From contig JAVKFF010000126.1 of the NCBI GenBank assembly GCA_040226215.1, positions 1 to 47,235 of the forward strand: a stretch of 47,235 nucleotides of DNA. Reading direction: 5' to 3'. Origin of the DNA: JAVKFF01 sp040226215. GTDB lineage: Bacteria; Pseudomonadota; Alphaproteobacteria; DSM-16000; Inquilinaceae. The translations under genes and the position numbers were made by a program. Shown in pieces: positions 24,796 through 34,096 of this stretch; position 1 is the stretch's first letter; each line of letters starts with the position of its first letter. The notes beneath the pieces are model-generated. The model ran no database searches and had not been told where the DNA came from. It saw only the letters and a program-made list of their open reading frames with translations.

Positions 24796-25171
24796 CGTCG
24801 CTGGAATTGGAGGAACTGTTCGAACTGGAGTTGGACGAACTGTTCGAGCTGGAGTTCGAGGAACTGTTCGAACTGGAGTTCGAGGAGCTGTTCGAACTGG
24901 AATTGGAGGAACTGTTCGAACTGGAGTTCGAGGAGCTGTTGGAGCTGGAATTGGACGAACTGTTGGAACTCGAATTCGAGGACCCGCCCCCGTCGTCACG
25001 CCAATCGTCACGCCAATCGTCGGGACCCTCCCGGTCGCCATTACCCGGCGGCTCGCCAAGGATCATGAACAGGAACCGCTCGACCGGGTCGTCGGCGAGG
25101 ACGGGCGGTGCGGCGGCCAGGGGAGCGAGCGTGAGTGTCGCCGTGGCGGCGATAAGGCGAAGGGTGCGCAT
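24785..25171 (-). CDS. Secreted low-complexity protein with (SSNS)15 tail
   Basis: The 128-residue protein has a signal peptide (hydrophobic residues 4-20, likely cut after PVLA at 26). A short block ERFLFMILGE follows (31-40), then an acidic Trp-containing spacer with DDWRDDWRDD (51-60), GGG, fifteen perfect SSNS tetrapeptides plus one Ser, and a DDDD end. Ser is encoded by both TCN and AGY codons in a 24-nt alternation and Asn by both codons. The protein repeat is thus exact while DNA has drifted synonymously, which argues for selection on the product. AGGAG precedes the ATG. The upstream neighbour is a paralogue with the same front block. Function unknown; a surface or matrix spacer is conceivable. 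Confidence 0.75.
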   Translation of the reverse strand: MRTLRLIAATATLTLAPLAAAPPVLADDPVERFLFMILGEPPGNGDREGPDDWRDDWRDDGGGSSNSSSNSSSNSSSNSSSNSSSNSSSNSSSNSSSNSSSNSSSNSSSNSSSNSSSNSSSNSSDDDD

Positions 25172-25231
25172 GTCGGGGATCTCCTGTCGGTCGGCGTTGG
25201 CGGTCGTGCCGGTGAGCGTCGGCGGCCCGGT

Positions 25232-25537
25232 TCAGTCGTCGTCGCCGTCTCCCTCGTCCCTCTCGCGATCATCGTCGTCGTGATCGTCGTCGTCGTCCCG
25301 GTCGTCGTCCCGGTCGTCGTCCAAGTCATCGTCGAAACGGTCGTCCCCGTCGCGATCATCGTCGCCCCGGTCGTCGCCACCGCGGTCGTCGGTGCCACGG
25401 TCGTCAGTGCCGCCGCCGAGGATGGTGAACAGGAAGTCCTCGACCAGGCCGCCGCGCGGCTGCGCCTGGGCGGGCGCGGCGAGGGCGAGAGCGAGGGCGG
25501 AGGCAATGACGGAGGTGATCGGGGGAAGGGCTTTCAT
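25232..25537 (-). CDS. Secreted Asp/Arg-repeat protein, paralogue of the SSNS protein
   Basis: The 101-residue protein starts with a clear signal peptide (ITSVIASALALALAAPAQA, cleavage probably after AQA at 26). VEDFLFTILG follows (32-41), matching the ERFLFMILGE block of the next gene. The remaining 58 residues are TDDRG/GDDRG/DDDRD-type repeats turning to nearly pure Asp, giving a very acidic, surely disordered tail. AGGAGTGTCCCGCC precedes the ATG. It is the first gene of a three-gene unit: this gene, 60 nt, the SSNS gene, then the overlapping phage-family homologue. An acidic tail could bind calcium or other cations after export, but no defined motif proves it. Confidence 0.72.
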   Translation of the reverse strand: MKALPPITSVIASALALALAAPAQAQPRGGLVEDFLFTILGGGTDDRGTDDRGGDDRGDDDRDGDDRFDDDLDDDRDDDRDDDDDHDDDDRERDEGDGDDD

Positions 25538-25681
25538 GGCGGGACACTCCTGCTTCGACGTGACGCGGCGGGATTGCTGGAAGGGAATTTTCTCCGCCGC
25601 TCTTGCATCACAACGACGCAGCCTCAGGATTATTCCGGGACCATCGTCGCGCCCGCCCCTCGCCGCCTTTTGGAGAACCGC

Positions 25682-26530
25682 ATGACCCGCCCCGACGCCC
25701 TGTCCCTGCTGCTGGCAGGCCTCGTCCTGTTGCCGTCGTCCGCCCTGGCCCAGACCGGCGCGGACCGGGATTGCGGCGGCGAGACGCCGTGCCCGGTCAC
25801 CCTGTCGGACGGCGACACGGGGCAGTACTATCTGGCCCAGCCGCCAGGCTGGGACGGCGTGCGCCCGCTGCCGGTGGTCATGTGGTTCCACGGCTATCGC
25901 GGCTCTGGCCTCAACGGCATCCGCAATGAAGGGCTGGTCGGCGGCTGGACCGCTGCGGGCTATCTCTTCGTCGCCGGCGACGGCCGCGGCAACACCTGGT
26001 CGCATCAGGGCTCGCCCAGCCAGGAGCGCGACGACAATCTCTATGTCGAGGCGGTGATCGACGACGTTATGGCGCGCTTTCCGGTCGACGGGCAGCGTAT
26101 CGTCGCCGCCGGGTTCAGCCAGGGCGGCTCGATGGTCTGGTCAGTCGCCTGCTTCGTCGGGCCGCCCTTCACCCACTTCGCGCCGGTATCGGGCGCGTTC
26201 TGGGAGCCCTTGCCGGAAGCCTGCCGCGACGGCGCCATCGCGATGCGCCACACCCATGGCACGGCCGATACGGTAGTGCCGGTCGCCGGCCGGCCGATCG
26301 GCGCTGACTGGCACCAGGGGGATCTTTTCGAAAGCCTGGGCATACTGGGCCGGTCGCGCGCCTGCGCCGCGACGCCGGAGGCCGGTGCCTTCACCGTCGA
26401 CGGGTCGACCTGCGAGACCTATGCGTGCACCCAGGGCGCCATCGAGATCTGCCTGCACGATGGCGGCCATGGCGTGCCCGCCGGCTGGTCGCCGGCGATC
26501 CGGGCCTGGGTGGAGGACAACTCCGGCTGA
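25682..26530 (+). CDS. Secreted alpha/beta-hydrolase esterase (PHB depolymerase/LpqC-like)
   Basis: This 282-residue protein has a signal peptide (LSLLLAGLVLLPSSALA, cut after ALA). MWFHGYRGSG forms the oxyanion-side loop, AAGFSQGGSMVW the nucleophile elbow (GFSQG) with Ser, HGTADTVVP the acid residue, and HDGGHGVP the catalytic His. Cysteine pairs suggest disulfides. The layout matches the polyhydroxybutyrate depolymerase/feruloyl esterase-like family; substrate unassigned. TTGGAGAACCGC precedes the ATG at 25682. It diverges from the low-complexity protein genes, leaving 144 nt between the two starts. Confidence 0.85.
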   Translation: MTRPDALSLLLAGLVLLPSSALAQTGADRDCGGETPCPVTLSDGDTGQYYLAQPPGWDGVRPLPVVMWFHGYRGSGLNGIRNEGLVGGWTAAGYLFVAGDGRGNTWSHQGSPSQERDDNLYVEAVIDDVMARFPVDGQRIVAAGFSQGGSMVWSVACFVGPPFTHFAPVSGAFWEPLPEACRDGAIAMRHTHGTADTVVPVAGRPIGADWHQGDLFESLGILGRSRACAATPEAGAFTVDGSTCETYACTQGAIEICLHDGGHGVPAGWSPAIRAWVEDNSG

Positions 26531-26594
26531 GCCGCCCGCGGCGTGCCGGTCAGCGGAGCCGATCACGCCCGGGCGGTCCTCGTCCCGGACGCGC

Positions 26595-28622
26595 TCAGGC
26601 GGCTGCCTCGGCCTTGGTGCGCACCACCTTGTCGGCCTCGCGGCCGGAGAGCTCCTGGAGGTGGTCGAACGCGCCCGAATAGGTGCCCAGCCCCTGGGTC
26701 AGCGAGCGCAGCTCGATGATCAGGTCGCCCATCTCGGCACGCGGCAGGAAAGCCTCGACCCGGTCCCAGCCGGTCCAGTCCGGATGGCTGTCGAAGCCGA
26801 GGATCTGGCCCCGCCTCGTTGACAGCAGGCGCTGCGCCTTGGGCGTGTACTCGCTCGGCACGTCGATCCGCACCTTCCAGATCGGCTCCAGCAGCATCGG
26901 GTTGCATTCCGGCAGGGCGTCGGCCATGGCCATGCGGCCGGCCGTCTTGAAGGCCATGTCGGAGCTGTCGACGGAGTGGAACTGGCCGTCGGTCAGGGTC
27001 ACCGCCAGGTCGACCACGGGGAAGCCCAGCGGACCGGCCGAGAGGTAGTCCTTCACCCCGGCCTCCACCGCCGGGATGAACTGCTTGGGCACCGCCCCGC
27101 CGACCACGCTGCTGGCGAAGGCGAAGCCGGCGCCGCGTGGCTGCGGCTTGATGTCGACCTTGATGTCGGCGAACTGGCCGTGCCCGCCGGTCTGGCGCTT
27201 GAAGCGGGCGTGGTGGCTGGTGGATTTGGTGATGGTCTCCTTGTAGGGCACCGCCGGGGGATGGGTGGCCAGCGCGATGTTCGCCTTGCGCTTCAGCCGG
27301 TCCATTGCGATCAGCAGGTGCATCTCGCCCTGGCCCTCGATCACCAGCTCGCCGGTCTCCGGATCGTGCCGGTAGAGCAGCGAGCCGTCCTCCTCCGACA
27401 GCCGGGCCAGCGCCGCGGACAGCTTGACGTCGTCGCCCGCCTTCTCCGGCACCACGGCCAGCGCGTAGACCGGCGTCGGCGCGGCGGGCCAGAGCTCGGC
27501 CGGCCTCGCCGCCGTGGCGCTGACGACCTGCCCGGTCGCCAGGTTGTCGGCCCGGTTGATTGCCGCGACCTCACCCTCCTCAACCCGGTCCGCCTTGGTG
27601 AAGTCGGCGCCGTGCGCGACCATCAGCCCGCCGACCTTCTCGCCGGCCAGGGTGTCGCCCGCCTTGAGACTGCCGGCCCAGAGGCGGATGAAGGACATCT
27701 TGCCGGCATGTGGCTGGTAGTCGGTCCAGAAGACCTGAGCCAGTGGTCCTGAGTCCTCCAGGCCGAGGCGCGCGCGGGTCGCCGCCCCATCCGGCGTGTC
27801 GTGCCGCAGCGCCTTCAACAGGCGCTGGATGCCATTGTCCGGCAACGCCGCGCCCAGCAGGACCGGCACCACCAGATCGTCCGCCAGGTCCTTGGCGAGC
27901 TGCTGGTAGACCTCCTCGCGCGGCGGCTGGATGTCCTCCAGCAGCTGTTCCAGCAGCGTGTCGTCGAAATCGGCCAGGGCCTCCAGCAGTTCCTGGCGGG
28001 CCTCCTGCTCCCGGTCGGCCACCTCGCCCGGCAGCTCGATCAGTTCCGAGGCCTCGCCGTCGCGGTACTTGTAGGCCCGCTCGGAGATCAGGTCGACATA
28101 GCCGGTGATGCGCTCGCCGTCGCGGATCGGCACCTGGCGCAGCACCAGGGGGCGGGCCGACGCGGCCTGCAGCTCGGCGATCAGATCGCGCACCCGGACC
28201 GCGGCCTGGTCCATCTTGTTGAGGAAGATCAGATGCGGGATCGCCAACTCGTCCAGCCGGCGCAGGATCGGCTGCAGCGCGGCGATGCGATCAGGCAGGG
28301 GCTCGGCCACCACCACCACGATGTCGGCCACCATGGCGGCGCAGTCGGCGGTGTGGGAGAGCTCGACCGAGCCGGGGCAGTCCAGCAGCGTCCAGTCGTC
28401 GTCCAGATACGAAAAGCGCGCCACGTTGACCGCTGTGGTCATCTGGCGCGCGCGCGCTTCGTCCGAACTGTCGCCCAGTGTGGTGCCGTCGTTGACGGTC
28501 CCCTTCCTGGCGATCTGGCCCGCACCGTGCAGCAGGGCCTCGGCGAGCGAGGTCTTGCCGCTGCCCTGCGGGCCGACCAGGGCCACGACGCGTGGCCCGG
28601 GTCTCCTGGGTGCATCCGTCAT
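26595..28622 (-). CDS. EF-G paralogue with altered GTPase motif
   Basis: The 675-residue translational-GTPase-like protein keeps the five-domain order of elongation factor G but is a separate paralogue. The P-loop is GPQGSGKTS (17-25) instead of the GHIDAGKTT of true EF-G. G3 is DCPGSVEL (81-88), so the His that follows PG and activates water is replaced by Ser. NKMD (135-138) is intact. GEMHLLIAMDRL and the domain IV block HARFKRQTGGHGQF are well kept. Alphaproteobacteria commonly carry this type beside canonical fusA. Role may be ribosome rescue, recycling or a regulatory GTPase. ATG at 28622 follows GGGAGGTGACCGG; the GTG at 28631 is too close to that site. No translation genes adjoin it. 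Confidence 0.88.
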   Translation of the reverse strand: MTDAPRRPGPRVVALVGPQGSGKTSLAEALLHGAGQIARKGTVNDGTTLGDSSDEARARQMTTAVNVARFSYLDDDWTLLDCPGSVELSHTADCAAMVADIVVVVAEPLPDRIAALQPILRRLDELAIPHLIFLNKMDQAAVRVRDLIAELQAASARPLVLRQVPIRDGERITGYVDLISERAYKYRDGEASELIELPGEVADREQEARQELLEALADFDDTLLEQLLEDIQPPREEVYQQLAKDLADDLVVPVLLGAALPDNGIQRLLKALRHDTPDGAATRARLGLEDSGPLAQVFWTDYQPHAGKMSFIRLWAGSLKAGDTLAGEKVGGLMVAHGADFTKADRVEEGEVAAINRADNLATGQVVSATAARPAELWPAAPTPVYALAVVPEKAGDDVKLSAALARLSEEDGSLLYRHDPETGELVIEGQGEMHLLIAMDRLKRKANIALATHPPAVPYKETITKSTSHHARFKRQTGGHGQFADIKVDIKPQPRGAGFAFASSVVGGAVPKQFIPAVEAGVKDYLSAGPLGFPVVDLAVTLTDGQFHSVDSSDMAFKTAGRMAMADALPECNPMLLEPIWKVRIDVPSEYTPKAQRLLSTRRGQILGFDSHPDWTGWDRVEAFLPRAEMGDLIIELRSLTQGLGTYSGAFDHLQELSGREADKVVRTKAEAAA

Positions 28623-28774
28623 TCCGGTCACCTCCCTGTTTCATGGTCGCGCAATCGTCGGCGGTGGCCGCGCCCGAAACGCGAACCCGCCGCCCCTCCG
28701 CTTCTGCCGGCGGTGCAGGACAGGATATTGAGCACCCCCCGGGGGGCGCTTGGCAAGGGAAGCGTTGGTTTAGG

Positions 28775-28792
28775 GGCCGGCGCCGCCCGGCC
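28775..28792 (-). terminator. Hairpin after the transporter/amidohydrolase operon
   Basis: GGCCGG-CGCCGC-CCGGCC lies 7 nt past the stop of the amidohydrolase gene on the minus strand. A second palindrome of C6G6 core stands at 28733-28746. Neither has a proper T tract, so termination would be weak or Rho-assisted. Confidence 0.35.
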
Positions 28793-28798
28793 TGCGGA

Positions 28799-29656
28799 TC
28801 ACGCCGCGCGCAATCGTGCGAAGCCGGTGATGGTCTTGATCAGCCGGTCGATATGGCCGGCCAGCACCGGGTAGTGGTCGGACTTCTCGAAGCTCGCCTC
28901 GTCCATGTAGACGCGGCGGTTGATCTCGATCTGCAGGCTGTGCCGGTTCTCCGCCGGCCGGCCATGCCGGCGCACCAGCTCCACGCCCTTGAACGGGTCG
29001 TTCAGCTTCACCGCGTAGCCGAAGCCCGCCAGCGTCTCGCGCACCAGTTCGGTGAAGTCGGGCTCGCAGGTGGTGCCGTCTCGGTCGCCCAGCACGAAGT
29101 CGGCGACCGCGATGCCCTCGGGCCGGTCGAGCGTCGTCACCACGGCCGGCATGGAGTGGCAGTTCACGTGGTAGACCATGCCGTAGCGCTCGGCCGTGCC
29201 CTCGATCAGCCCGTCCAGCGTGGCGTGGTAGGGACGGTAGAAGCTGTCGATGCGGTTGGTCACCTCGGCGACCGTGAGCCGGCGGTCGTAGATCGGCTCC
29301 CGGCCCAGGAGCAGGCGCCAGATAAGCCCCTTGCCGATGGCGGTCTTCTCGCTGGCGTCGACCGGCCCCGGCCAGGGCTCGTCCAGCAGCGCCTGGTCCA
29401 TGTCCTCCAGCTGGCGGTTGACGTCGATATAGGCGCGCGGGAACAGGGCCAGCAGCAGGTGCGCGCCATGCGCCGGTGCGCTGCGGTAGAGGTCGTCGAC
29501 GAAGGTGTCCTCGGCCTGGCGCAGCTTGGCGAGCGGACAGGCGAAGCCGAAATCGTCGGGATAGACGGTGCCGCTGTGCGGGCTGTCGAAGACCACGGGC
29601 ACGGGCAGGGCGGCCGGCGGCTCGTGGAGCAGGACGTTCTCGATCAGGCGTGTCAT
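28799..29656 (-). CDS. N-formylglutamate amidohydrolase family protein (copy 1)
   Basis: The 285-residue protein has the HutG-type signatures: VFDSPHSGTVYP at the N-terminus, ALFPRAYIDVNRQ, YHVNCHSMP with metal-binding His, and LQIEINRRVYMDE near the end. The family cleaves the formyl (or other acyl) group from N-acylated amino acids, as in the final step of one histidine-degradation branch. No other hut gene is near. It is the last gene of the peptide ABC operon, 24 nt after the second ATPase gene, so its substrate probably enters through that transporter (inference). A second copy lies at 35948-36841. Confidence 0.88.
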   Translation of the reverse strand: MTRLIENVLLHEPPAALPVPVVFDSPHSGTVYPDDFGFACPLAKLRQAEDTFVDDLYRSAPAHGAHLLLALFPRAYIDVNRQLEDMDQALLDEPWPGPVDASEKTAIGKGLIWRLLLGREPIYDRRLTVAEVTNRIDSFYRPYHATLDGLIEGTAERYGMVYHVNCHSMPAVVTTLDRPEGIAVADFVLGDRDGTTCEPDFTELVRETLAGFGYAVKLNDPFKGVELVRRHGRPAENRHSLQIEINRRVYMDEASFEKSDHYPVLAGHIDRLIKTITGFARLRAA

Positions 29657-29680
29657 CAGGGCGTCAACGGGAGGGGTGAA

Positions 29681-30702
<1,022 letters not shown>

Positions 30703-30706
<4 letters not shown>

Positions 30707-31707
30707 ACCTGCTCCTCGGCGTAGCCGGCCACGGCGTCGGCCCCCAGGACCGGGTGATGGCAGCGCAGGCGGCGGCCGGGCAGCGGCTCGGTGATCATGG
30801 GATCGACGAGGCAGTCATCCTGGGCGCGCGGACAGCGGGCGCGGAAGGAACAGCCTTCCGGCAGGTTCAGGGGCGAGGGCGTCATGCCGGGGATCTGAAC
30901 CAGCGGCTGGCCGCGCTTGTTGCGCGAGGGCACCGAGCCGATCAGGCCGACGGTGTAGGGATGCGCCGGCCGGTCGACGACCTCGGCCACCGTGCCGGCC
31001 TCCACCACCCGGCCCGCATACCCCACCGCGATTCGGTCGGCCAGGCCGGCGACCACCGAGAGATCGTGGGTGATCCACAGCATGGCCGTGTTCTGCTCGG
31101 CCACCAGGCGCTGCACCTCGTAGAGGATCTGCGCCTGGATGGTGACGTCCAGCGCCGTGGTCGGCTCGTCGGCGATGATAAGGTCGGGCCGGTGCAGCAG
31201 CGCGATGGCGATGGCCACGCGCTGGCGCATGCCGCCGGAGAACTGGTGCGGATAGGACTTCAGCCGTTCATCGGGCGCGGGAATGCCGACCATGCCCAGG
31301 GTCTCGCGGGCCCGCGCCCTTGCGTCCGCGTCGGAGATGTCGCCATGCGCCTTCAGGGCCTCGATCATCTGCGTGTCGATGCGCAGGACCGGGTTCAGCG
31401 TCATCATCGGGTCCTGGAAGATCATGGCGATGCGCCGGCCGCGCAGCCGGCGCATGGCCTCCTCCGGCAGGCCGTCCAGCTCCAGGCCGTCGAAGACGAT
31501 GGAGCCGCCGGCGACCCGGCCGGGCGGGTCGACCAGGCCCATGATGGAGAAGCCGGTCACCGACTTGCCCGAGCCCGACTCGCCGACCACGCCCAGGATC
31601 TCGCCGCGTTCGACCTCGAAGCTCACCCCGTCGACCGAGCGCACCTGCCCGGCCTTGGTGAAGAAGCTGGTCTCCAGATCGGTGACCTTGAGGAGTGGCT
31701 CAGCCAT
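30703..31707 (-). CDS. Dipeptide/oligopeptide ABC transporter ATPase (DppD/OppD-type)
   Basis: The 334-residue ATPase has Walker A GVVGESGSGKSVTGFSIMG, AMIFQDPMMTLNP at the Q-loop, signature FSGGMRQRVAIAIAL, Walker B LIIADEPTTALDVTIQA, and LWITHDLSVVAG at the H-loop. The C-terminus again carries the CSFRARCPRAQDDC cysteine cluster typical of this branch. Start codon overlaps the permease stop by 8 nt, and the stop overlaps the next ATPase start. Confidence 0.92.
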
Positions 31708-33010
31708 CGCGCCGCAGCCTCGGGTTCAGGATGTCGCGCAGCTGGTCGCCGACCAGGTTGATGGCGATGATGGTCAGGAGCAGCGCCACGCCGGGGAAGA
31801 CGCTGATCCAGTAGCGGCCGGACAGCAGATAGTCGAAGCCGTTGGAGATCAGGAGGCCCAGCGAGGGCTCGGTGATCGGCATGCCGATGCCCAGGAAGCT
31901 CAAGGTCGCCTCCAGCGCGATGGCGTTGGCCACCTGCACGGTGCCGACCACGATGACCGGCGGCAGGCAGTTGGGAAGGATGTGGCGGAAGATGATGCGC
32001 GGCGTGGAGAGCGCGAGACAGTGCGCCGCCTCGACATATTCCTTGCGCCGCTCGACCAGCGCGGCCGAGCGCGCGGTGCGGGCGTAATAGGCCCACTGCA
32101 CGATGATCAGGGCCAGGATCACCTTGTCGATGCCGCGGCCCAGGATGGCCAGCAGCATCAGCGCCACCAGGATGGCCGGGAAGCTGAGCTGCAGGTCGAC
32201 GATGCGCATGATCACCGTCTCGATCCGGCCGCCGAAATAGGCGGCGGTCAGGCCCAGCGACATGCCGATGATCAGCGCGGCGATGCCCGACAGCACACCG
32301 ACCGAAAGCGAGATGCGCAGGCCGTAGAAGATGGCGCTGAGCATGTCGCGGCCCTGGCCGTCGGTGCCCAGCACATAGGTCATCAGCACCTCGCCCGTGG
32401 CCCCCCGAAGGTCGATCTCCAGCGTGAAGGGCTCGTCGAAGCCGTCCTCGCTGACGATGGCGAAGCTGCGGATTTCGTCCGCCTCGAGTTCCCAGAAACT
32501 GCGGAAGGAATGCTTCTCGCCCACGGTCAGCTCGGCGCCGCGCGGCAGGTTGTCGATGCGGATGCGGTCCAGGCTGTCGAGCGCCTGCGCCGGCTCGAGG
32601 TCGAGCGTCACCGCCACCCGCGTGCCGTCCTCGCTGACGCTCACCGAGGCCAGCACCTCGCTGAACGGCAGCGGCTCGTCGATCGTGACGGCCACGCTGC
32701 CGGCGGCCGGGTCGATGGCGAGGGCGGCGGTCTGCTCCGATGGCGGCGTCTCACTCGACGAGCCCGGCGGCAGGCGGCTCTCCTCGACCCGGATCTGCGT
32801 CAGGTCGTAGGGGTCCTGGGGCGAGATCCAGGGCGCGAACAGGGCGATGAAGACGATGATGGAGAGCATGACGAGGCCGACCACGGCCACCTTGCTCTCG
32901 ACGAAGTCCGAGGCGATGCGCCGCCAGGGCGAGATCGCCTTGGGCGGCGTCCGCGCCTGGCCGGCAGCCGCCATGTCGGCCCGCTTCTTGGTCTCCGCGA
33001 TATCGGTCAT
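31700..33010 (-). CDS. Dipeptide ABC transporter permease (DppC-type) with large periplasmic insertion
   Basis: The protein has 436 residues, about 130 more than usual for DppC. TM1 (VAVVGLVMLSIIVFIALFA, 41-59) is followed by SPQDPYDL and then an inserted segment (about 75-210) rich in beta-type sequence and acidic residues. The regular core resumes at YVLGTDGQGRDMLSAIFYG. The coupling motif EYVEAAHCLALSTPRIIFRHILPN (EAA loop) is intact. The insertion sits on the periplasmic side between TM1 and the transport core, where it could contact the binding protein. It overlaps the DppB-type gene by 4 nt and the ATPase gene by 8 nt, so the four transport genes are tightly coupled. Confidence 0.9.
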   Translation of the reverse strand: MTDIAETKKRADMAAAGQARTPPKAISPWRRIASDFVESKVAVVGLVMLSIIVFIALFAPWISPQDPYDLTQIRVEESRLPPGSSSETPPSEQTAALAIDPAAGSVAVTIDEPLPFSEVLASVSVSEDGTRVAVTLDLEPAQALDSLDRIRIDNLPRGAELTVGEKHSFRSFWELEADEIRSFAIVSEDGFDEPFTLEIDLRGATGEVLMTYVLGTDGQGRDMLSAIFYGLRISLSVGVLSGIAALIIGMSLGLTAAYFGGRIETVIMRIVDLQLSFPAILVALMLLAILGRGIDKVILALIIVQWAYYARTARSAALVERRKEYVEAAHCLALSTPRIIFRHILPNCLPPVIVVGTVQVANAIALEATLSFLGIGMPITEPSLGLLISNGFDYLLSGRYWISVFPGVALLLTIIAINLVGDQLRDILNPRLRRDG

Positions 33011-33984
33011 GCGCCGCGGTCCGCCAGCCGGACCCGGGGATCGAAGATCGAGTAGAGGATGTCGACCACCAGGTTGATGACGATGAACATCACCACGATC
33101 ACCATCAGGTAGGCGACGATCACCGGCCGGTCGAGCACGAAGATCGAGTCGATGATCAGCTTGCCCATGCCGGGCCAGGCGAACACGGTCTCCGTCACCA
33201 CCGCGAAGGCGATGACATTGGCCAGTTCCAGCCCGACGATGGTGGTGATCGGGATCATGATGTTCTTCAGCACGTGCACGCCGACAACGCGGCGGTTCTT
33301 CAGGCCCTTGGCGCGGGCGAACTTGACGTAGTCGAGACCAATCACCTCGCGCACGCTGGCGCGGGTCAGGCGGATGATCAGCGAGGCCTTGAAAAGCGAG
33401 ACGTTGATCGCCGGCAGGATCAGATGCGACCAGCCGTCCAGCGTCCACAGCGAGGATTCGATTCCCATGAAGACGGCTGTCTCGCCGCGGCCGCCCGAGG
33501 GCAGCCAGCCCAGCGCCACGGCGAAGATCAGGATCAGCATCAGACCCTGCCAGAAGTTCGGCAGCGAGAAGCCGAAGATCGAGCCGACCATGATCGACTT
33601 GCCGGCCAGGCTGTCGGGCTTGAGCCCGGCCCAGACGCCGAGCGGAATGCCGACGAAGACCGAGATGAAGAGCGCCGCGCCGGCCAGTTCCAGCGTCGCC
33701 GGCAGGCGGTTCATGATCAAGGAGAGCGCCGGCTCGTTGAACACGAAGGAGCGGCCGATCTCGCCCTGGAACAGATTGCCCAGGAAGATGAAGTACTGCT
33801 CCCAGAGCGGCAGGTCGAGGCCGAGCTGCTGGATCGCCCGCTCGCGGTCCGCCTGGGTGGCGTCGGCGGCCAGCAGGATGTCGATGGGATTGCCGATGGC
33901 GTAGACGCCGGCGAAGACCAGCATGGACATGATGAACATGACCAGGATGGCCTGCATCAGGCGCCGGATGATGAACACCGTCAT
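33007..33984 (-). CDS. Dipeptide ABC transporter permease (DppB-type)
   Basis: The 325-residue permease has six spans: the first at MQAILVMFIMSMLVFAGVY, then the cluster from LELAGAALFISVFVGIPLGVWAG onward. The EAA-type cytoplasmic loop is DYVKFARAKGLKNRRVVGVHVLKN. PIDILLAADAT after TM1 is typical for DppB. It is the second gene of the operon, 112 nt after the binding-protein gene, and a hairpin occupies that gap. Confidence 0.92.
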   Translation of the reverse strand: MTVFIIRRLMQAILVMFIMSMLVFAGVYAIGNPIDILLAADATQADRERAIQQLGLDLPLWEQYFIFLGNLFQGEIGRSFVFNEPALSLIMNRLPATLELAGAALFISVFVGIPLGVWAGLKPDSLAGKSIMVGSIFGFSLPNFWQGLMLILIFAVALGWLPSGGRGETAVFMGIESSLWTLDGWSHLILPAINVSLFKASLIIRLTRASVREVIGLDYVKFARAKGLKNRRVVGVHVLKNIMIPITTIVGLELANVIAFAVVTETVFAWPGMGKLIIDSIFVLDRPVIVAYLMVIVVMFIVINLVVDILYSIFDPRVRLADRGA

Positions 33985-34037
33985 CGGCTGAGGCTTTCCC
34001 GCTCGGGTCCGGTGTCAGGCCGGTCCGCCGATGGACG

Positions 34038-34071
34038 GAGGGCTGGCCGACATCGATGTCGACCAGCCCTC
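34038..34071. repeat. Inverted repeat between binding-protein and permease genes
   Basis: GAGGGCTGG and CCAGCCCTC (9 bp perfect) enclose an inner palindrome GACATCGATGTC. No T tract follows on the minus strand. Such intercistronic hairpins usually protect the upstream message or reduce readthrough, giving more binding protein than permease. Confidence 0.6.
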
Positions 34072-34096
34072 ACATTTCCACCGGAAGCCCGGAAGC

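Noticed and set aside
24788..24990. Regular repeats looked like a CRISPR array.
   Set aside because: Units are contiguous 24-nt coding repeats without unique spacers, inside a translated gene.
24287..25681. Plus-strand frame with a Val-rich segment joined upstream of the esterase, suggesting a long secreted fusion.
   Set aside because: The Val-rich part is the complement of the Asp/Arg repeats. The esterase has its own signal peptide and ribosome-binding site at 25682.
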